Positions 6,894 to 9,049 of a stretch of DNA of 9,049 nucleotides are shown piece by piece. The position numbers were made by a program, and so were the translations under genes. Position 1 is the stretch's first letter, and each line of letters begins with the position of its first letter. The DNA comes from Hyphomicrobiales bacterium. Its GTDB lineage: Bacteria > Pseudomonadota > Alphaproteobacteria > Rhizobiales > Beijerinckiaceae. The stretch is from the NCBI GenBank assembly GCA_025363375.1, contig JANYDZ010000446.1, forward strand, positions 1 to 9,049, read 5' to 3'. The notes under the pieces were generated by a model, which worked only from the letters and a program-made list of their open reading frames with translations, was not told where the DNA came from and did not search any database.

Positions 6894-8338
6894 ACATCGC
6901 CCCGGGCGAGGCGACGGAGGACGAGGGTCCGCTGTACGCGCCAGCGAAAAAAGTCTTTCCGCAGAGCGTCAAGGGAACCTTTCGAAGCATCAAATGGACG
7001 CTGCTGTGTTTTTGCCTGGCGGTCTATTACTTTCTGCCGTTCGTGCGCTGGGATCGTGGACCCAACCTGCCGAACCAGGCCGTGCTCGCGGATATGGCGA
7101 ATTCGCGCTTCTATTTCTTTTTCATCGAACTTTGGCCGCAGGAGATCTACTACTTTACCGGCTTGTTGATACTCGCGGCGCTGGCGCTGTTTCTCTCCAA
7201 CGCGCTCTATGGCCGCGTGTGGTGCGGCTATTTCTGTCCGCAAACCATCTGGACGGACCTGTTCCTGTGGGTGGAGCGTCGTGTCGAGGGCGACCGCCGC
7301 GAGCGCATGAAACTGGACGCCGCGTCCTGGAACGCGGAAAAAATCGGCAGGCGCGCGCTCAAGCACGCAATCTGGCTGCTGATCGCGTGGTGGACCGGCG
7401 GCGTGTGGGTTCTGTATTTTGCCGACGCGCCGACGCTCGTCCGCGAACTGGCGACCTTCCAGGCGCCGGCGACGGCCTGGATATGGATCGGCATCTTTAC
7501 CTTCACGACCTATGTGCTCGCTGGTCTCATGCGCGAGCAGGTTTGCCTTTACATGTGTCCCTGGCCGCGCATTCAGGCGGCGCTTACCGACCCCGACGCG
7601 CTCAACGTGACGTATCGACGCGACCGCGGCGAACCCCGCATGTCCTTGAAGGAAAGCAAGCGCGCGCGCGTGGAGGGATCGCCGGCAGGCGATTGCGTCG
7701 ATTGTTTCCAATGCGTCGCGGTGTGTCCCACCGGCGTAGATATCCGCGACGGTTCGCAACTCGGGTGTATCCAGTGCGGCTTGTGCATCGACGCCTGTGA
7801 CGGCGTGATGGCGAAAATCGGGCGGCGCCCGCGTCTGATCGCCTACGACACGGATGAAAACAGCAAGCGCCGCATGGCGGGTCGGTCCATGGCGTTTCGG
7901 CAGGTTCGTTCGCGGACGGTTCTTTACGCCGTTCTCATTGCGATTGTGGGCGGCGTCATGCTTTACGCGCTGGCGACCCGAGCGCGTTTCGCCATGAGCG
8001 TTCTGCACGACAACGCGCCGATGTTCGTGAGGCTAAGCGACGGAGCCGTTCGCAACGCCTATACGATTCGATTGTCCAACAAATGGGGCGTGACGCGTGA
8101 ATTCTGGATGGAAGCGTCGGGCTTTGCGGGAATCGTCGCCGCGAGCGCGGACGCCGACGTGACGCCCGACGGGCGCCTGCATGTGAGCGTGGAGCCGGAT
8201 TCGACGCGCGCGGTGCGCGTGTTTCTGACCGCCCCGCGCGCTTCCGTGACCGGAAAGTCCACGACGATTTTGATCCAGGCGACCGAAGCGGCGAGCGGGG
8301 AAGTTGTTCGCGTCGCGGATCATTTTTTCGCGCCATGA
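6890..8338 (+). CDS. ccoG: cbb3 oxidase maturation protein CcoG (FixG), 4Fe-4S polyferredoxin
   Basis: CcoG is a membrane iron-sulfur protein needed for cbb3 oxidase maturation; work in other bacteria indicates that it reduces Cu(II) to Cu(I) for insertion into CcoN. Its 482 residues begin MNIAPGEATEDEGPLYAPAK. Hydrophobic segments lie at about 35-51, 86-104, 158-177, 196-212 and 343-361. Cysteine pairs occur at WCGYFCP (Cys112, Cys116) and VCLYMCP (Cys219, Cys223). Two 4Fe-4S motifs follow: Cys269, 272, 275, 279 and Cys293, 296, 299, 303. The C-terminus after residue 362 is the immunoglobulin-like FixG_C domain, probably periplasmic. The chosen ATG at 6890 overlaps the ccoP stop as ATGA and gives the family N-terminus; the frame is open farther upstream, but that stretch is the ccoP shadow. 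Confidence 0.96.
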   Translation: MNIAPGEATEDEGPLYAPAKKVFPQSVKGTFRSIKWTLLCFCLAVYYFLPFVRWDRGPNLPNQAVLADMANSRFYFFFIELWPQEIYYFTGLLILAALALFLSNALYGRVWCGYFCPQTIWTDLFLWVERRVEGDRRERMKLDAASWNAEKIGRRALKHAIWLLIAWWTGGVWVLYFADAPTLVRELATFQAPATAWIWIGIFTFTTYVLAGLMREQVCLYMCPWPRIQAALTDPDALNVTYRRDRGEPRMSLKESKRARVEGSPAGDCVDCFQCVAVCPTGVDIRDGSQLGCIQCGLCIDACDGVMAKIGRRPRLIAYDTDENSKRRMAGRSMAFRQVRSRTVLYAVLIAIVGGVMLYALATRARFAMSVLHDNAPMFVRLSDGAVRNAYTIRLSNKWGVTREFWMEASGFAGIVAASADADVTPDGRLHVSVEPDSTRAVRVFLTAPRASVTGKSTTILIQATEAASGEVVRVADHFFAP

Positions 8339-8350
8339 GAGGCCAGCGTC

Positions 8351-8923
8351 ATGTCCTGTTGCGGAGACTTTATGATGCCGTTTGAAGAAAATCCCACCCG
8401 TCGGCGGCCGGCGCCGCCATCCCGCGAGCCCCAACCCTTGTCCGGTCGGGGCGTCCTTGTCTATTTGAGTCTGTTTTTCGGCGCCATGGCCCTCGCCAAC
8501 GGCGCGTTGGTCTATTCGGCGTTGAGAAGTTTGCCCGGCGGCGCGCTCGCCAATTCCTACGACGCCAGCCAGAGCTACAACAAAAGCATCGCCGAAGCGC
8601 GGGCCCAGGACGAACGCGGCTGGCGCGCTTCCGTCAGCGCGCGCCCGGAAGGCGATGGCGCGCGGGTCGTGTTCGAACTGCGGGAGCGCGATGGCACCCC
8701 CGTCGGCAACGCAAATGTCGAGGCTCGCTTTGAACATCCATCGGATCGTCGCGTCGACAGGGCCGCCTCGCTCACGCAATCGGGCGCAACGCACGAAGGT
8801 CTGGTGCGCGATCTACGCCCTGGCCAATGGACGCTCGTGATCGAGGCGCGAACCGTGGGCGAGACGGCTTTCGTGACCCGCAATCGCTTCAGGCTCGCGC
8901 CAACTCCAAAAGAAGGAGGGTGA
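8351..8923 (+). CDS. ccoH: cbb3 oxidase assembly protein CcoH (FixH family)
   Basis: CcoH is a single-span membrane protein required for assembly or stability of the cbb3 complex. The 190-residue product has a polar N-terminus, one membrane helix at about 34-58 (VLVYLSLFFGAMALANGALV), then LPGGALANSYDASQSYNKSI (61-80) and DERGWRASV (87-95), the FixH pattern. A beta-rich periplasmic domain follows, ending WTLVIEARTVGE and FVTRNRFRL. The start at 8351 has GAGAGG at 8337-8342, overlapping the ccoG stop. An alternative at 8372 or 8375 has GGAG at 8363-8366 and would remove MSCCGDF. The family is weakly conserved apart from the helix and the segment after it. The stop precedes ccoI by three bases. 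Confidence 0.92.
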   Translation: MSCCGDFMMPFEENPTRRRPAPPSREPQPLSGRGVLVYLSLFFGAMALANGALVYSALRSLPGGALANSYDASQSYNKSIAEARAQDERGWRASVSARPEGDGARVVFELRERDGTPVGNANVEARFEHPSDRRVDRAASLTQSGATHEGLVRDLRPGQWTLVIEARTVGETAFVTRNRFRLAPTPKEGG

Positions 8924-8926
8924 CGC

Positions 8927-9049
8927 ATGATCGCGGCGCGGGATTTTTCCGTATTTGTCAGCCATCCCGGCAAGGGCGTCGCCTCAATGGATCTTGTCGT
9001 CGAGGGCGTGCGCTGCGGCGGCTGCATGAGCGCGATCGAGAAGGGCCTG
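8927..9049 (+). CDS. ccoI: Copper-translocating P-type ATPase CcoI (FixI), N-terminal fragment
   Basis: Only the first 41 codons are present; the gene runs off the right edge. The visible part ends LVVEGVRCGGCMSAIEKGL, an N-terminal heavy-metal-associated domain with metal-binding Cys30 and Cys33 followed by Met34. CcoI is a P1B-type ATPase that exports Cu to the periplasmic side for cbb3 oxidase assembly. The ATPase core with its phosphorylated aspartate is outside the window, so the call rests on this domain and the position after ccoH. A very strong ribosome binding site, AAGGAGGG at 8913-8920, ends right before the ccoH stop, and the ATG follows that stop by three bases. ccoS would be expected farther downstream. 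Confidence 0.9.
   Translation, partial: MIAARDFSVFVSHPGKGVASMDLVVEGVRCGGCMSAIEKGL

Noticed and set aside
6863..8008. Long minus-strand open frame (381 codons) opposite ccoG
   Set aside because: It is antisense to conserved iron-sulfur coding sequence, and no domain is recognisable.

Overview
The window looks like chromosomal DNA of an alphaproteobacterium, most likely Hyphomicrobiales (rhizobial or methylotroph relatives). The basis is high GC, a 551-residue CcoN with the extended N-terminus typical of rhizobial FixN proteins, the gene order ccoN-ccoO-ccoQ-ccoP-ccoG-ccoH-ccoI, and an ATP-grasp/alpha-E/transglutaminase cassette that is common in this class. Family or genus cannot be fixed from the sequence alone. 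I see no tRNA, rRNA, CRISPR array, insertion sequence or phage gene.

Left part, about 1-2863, minus strand: three tightly spaced genes read leftwards. They are a circularly permuted type 2 ATP-grasp protein, an alpha-E (DUF403) helical protein, and the N-terminal 135 residues of a transglutaminase-family protein cut by the window edge. Such cassettes are known from comparative genomics, often beside the proteasome-like peptidase Anbu. They are thought to ligate or process peptides, but the substrate is not established.

Middle, about 2864-3411: a non-coding divergent intergenic region of about 550 bp. Next to the ATP-grasp gene it holds a nested palindrome and a T8 tract. Next to ccoN it holds a near-consensus FNR/Anr/FixK box, a small dyad and a weak -10-like element.

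Right part, 3412-9049, plus strand: the high-affinity cbb3 cytochrome c oxidase operon. ccoN, ccoO, ccoQ and ccoP encode the oxidase: the haem-copper catalytic subunit, the mono-haem c subunit, the small subunit and the di-haem c subunit. ccoG, ccoH and ccoI (the last cut by the right edge) encode maturation factors for copper handling and assembly. Intervals between the cco genes run from a 4-bp overlap to 12 bp, and most ribosome binding sites touch or overlap the preceding stop codon, so the operon is probably translationally coupled and expressed at low oxygen under an FNR-family activator.

Most of the window is well-understood biology. The least understood parts are the ATP-grasp cassette and the palindromic region in front of it.
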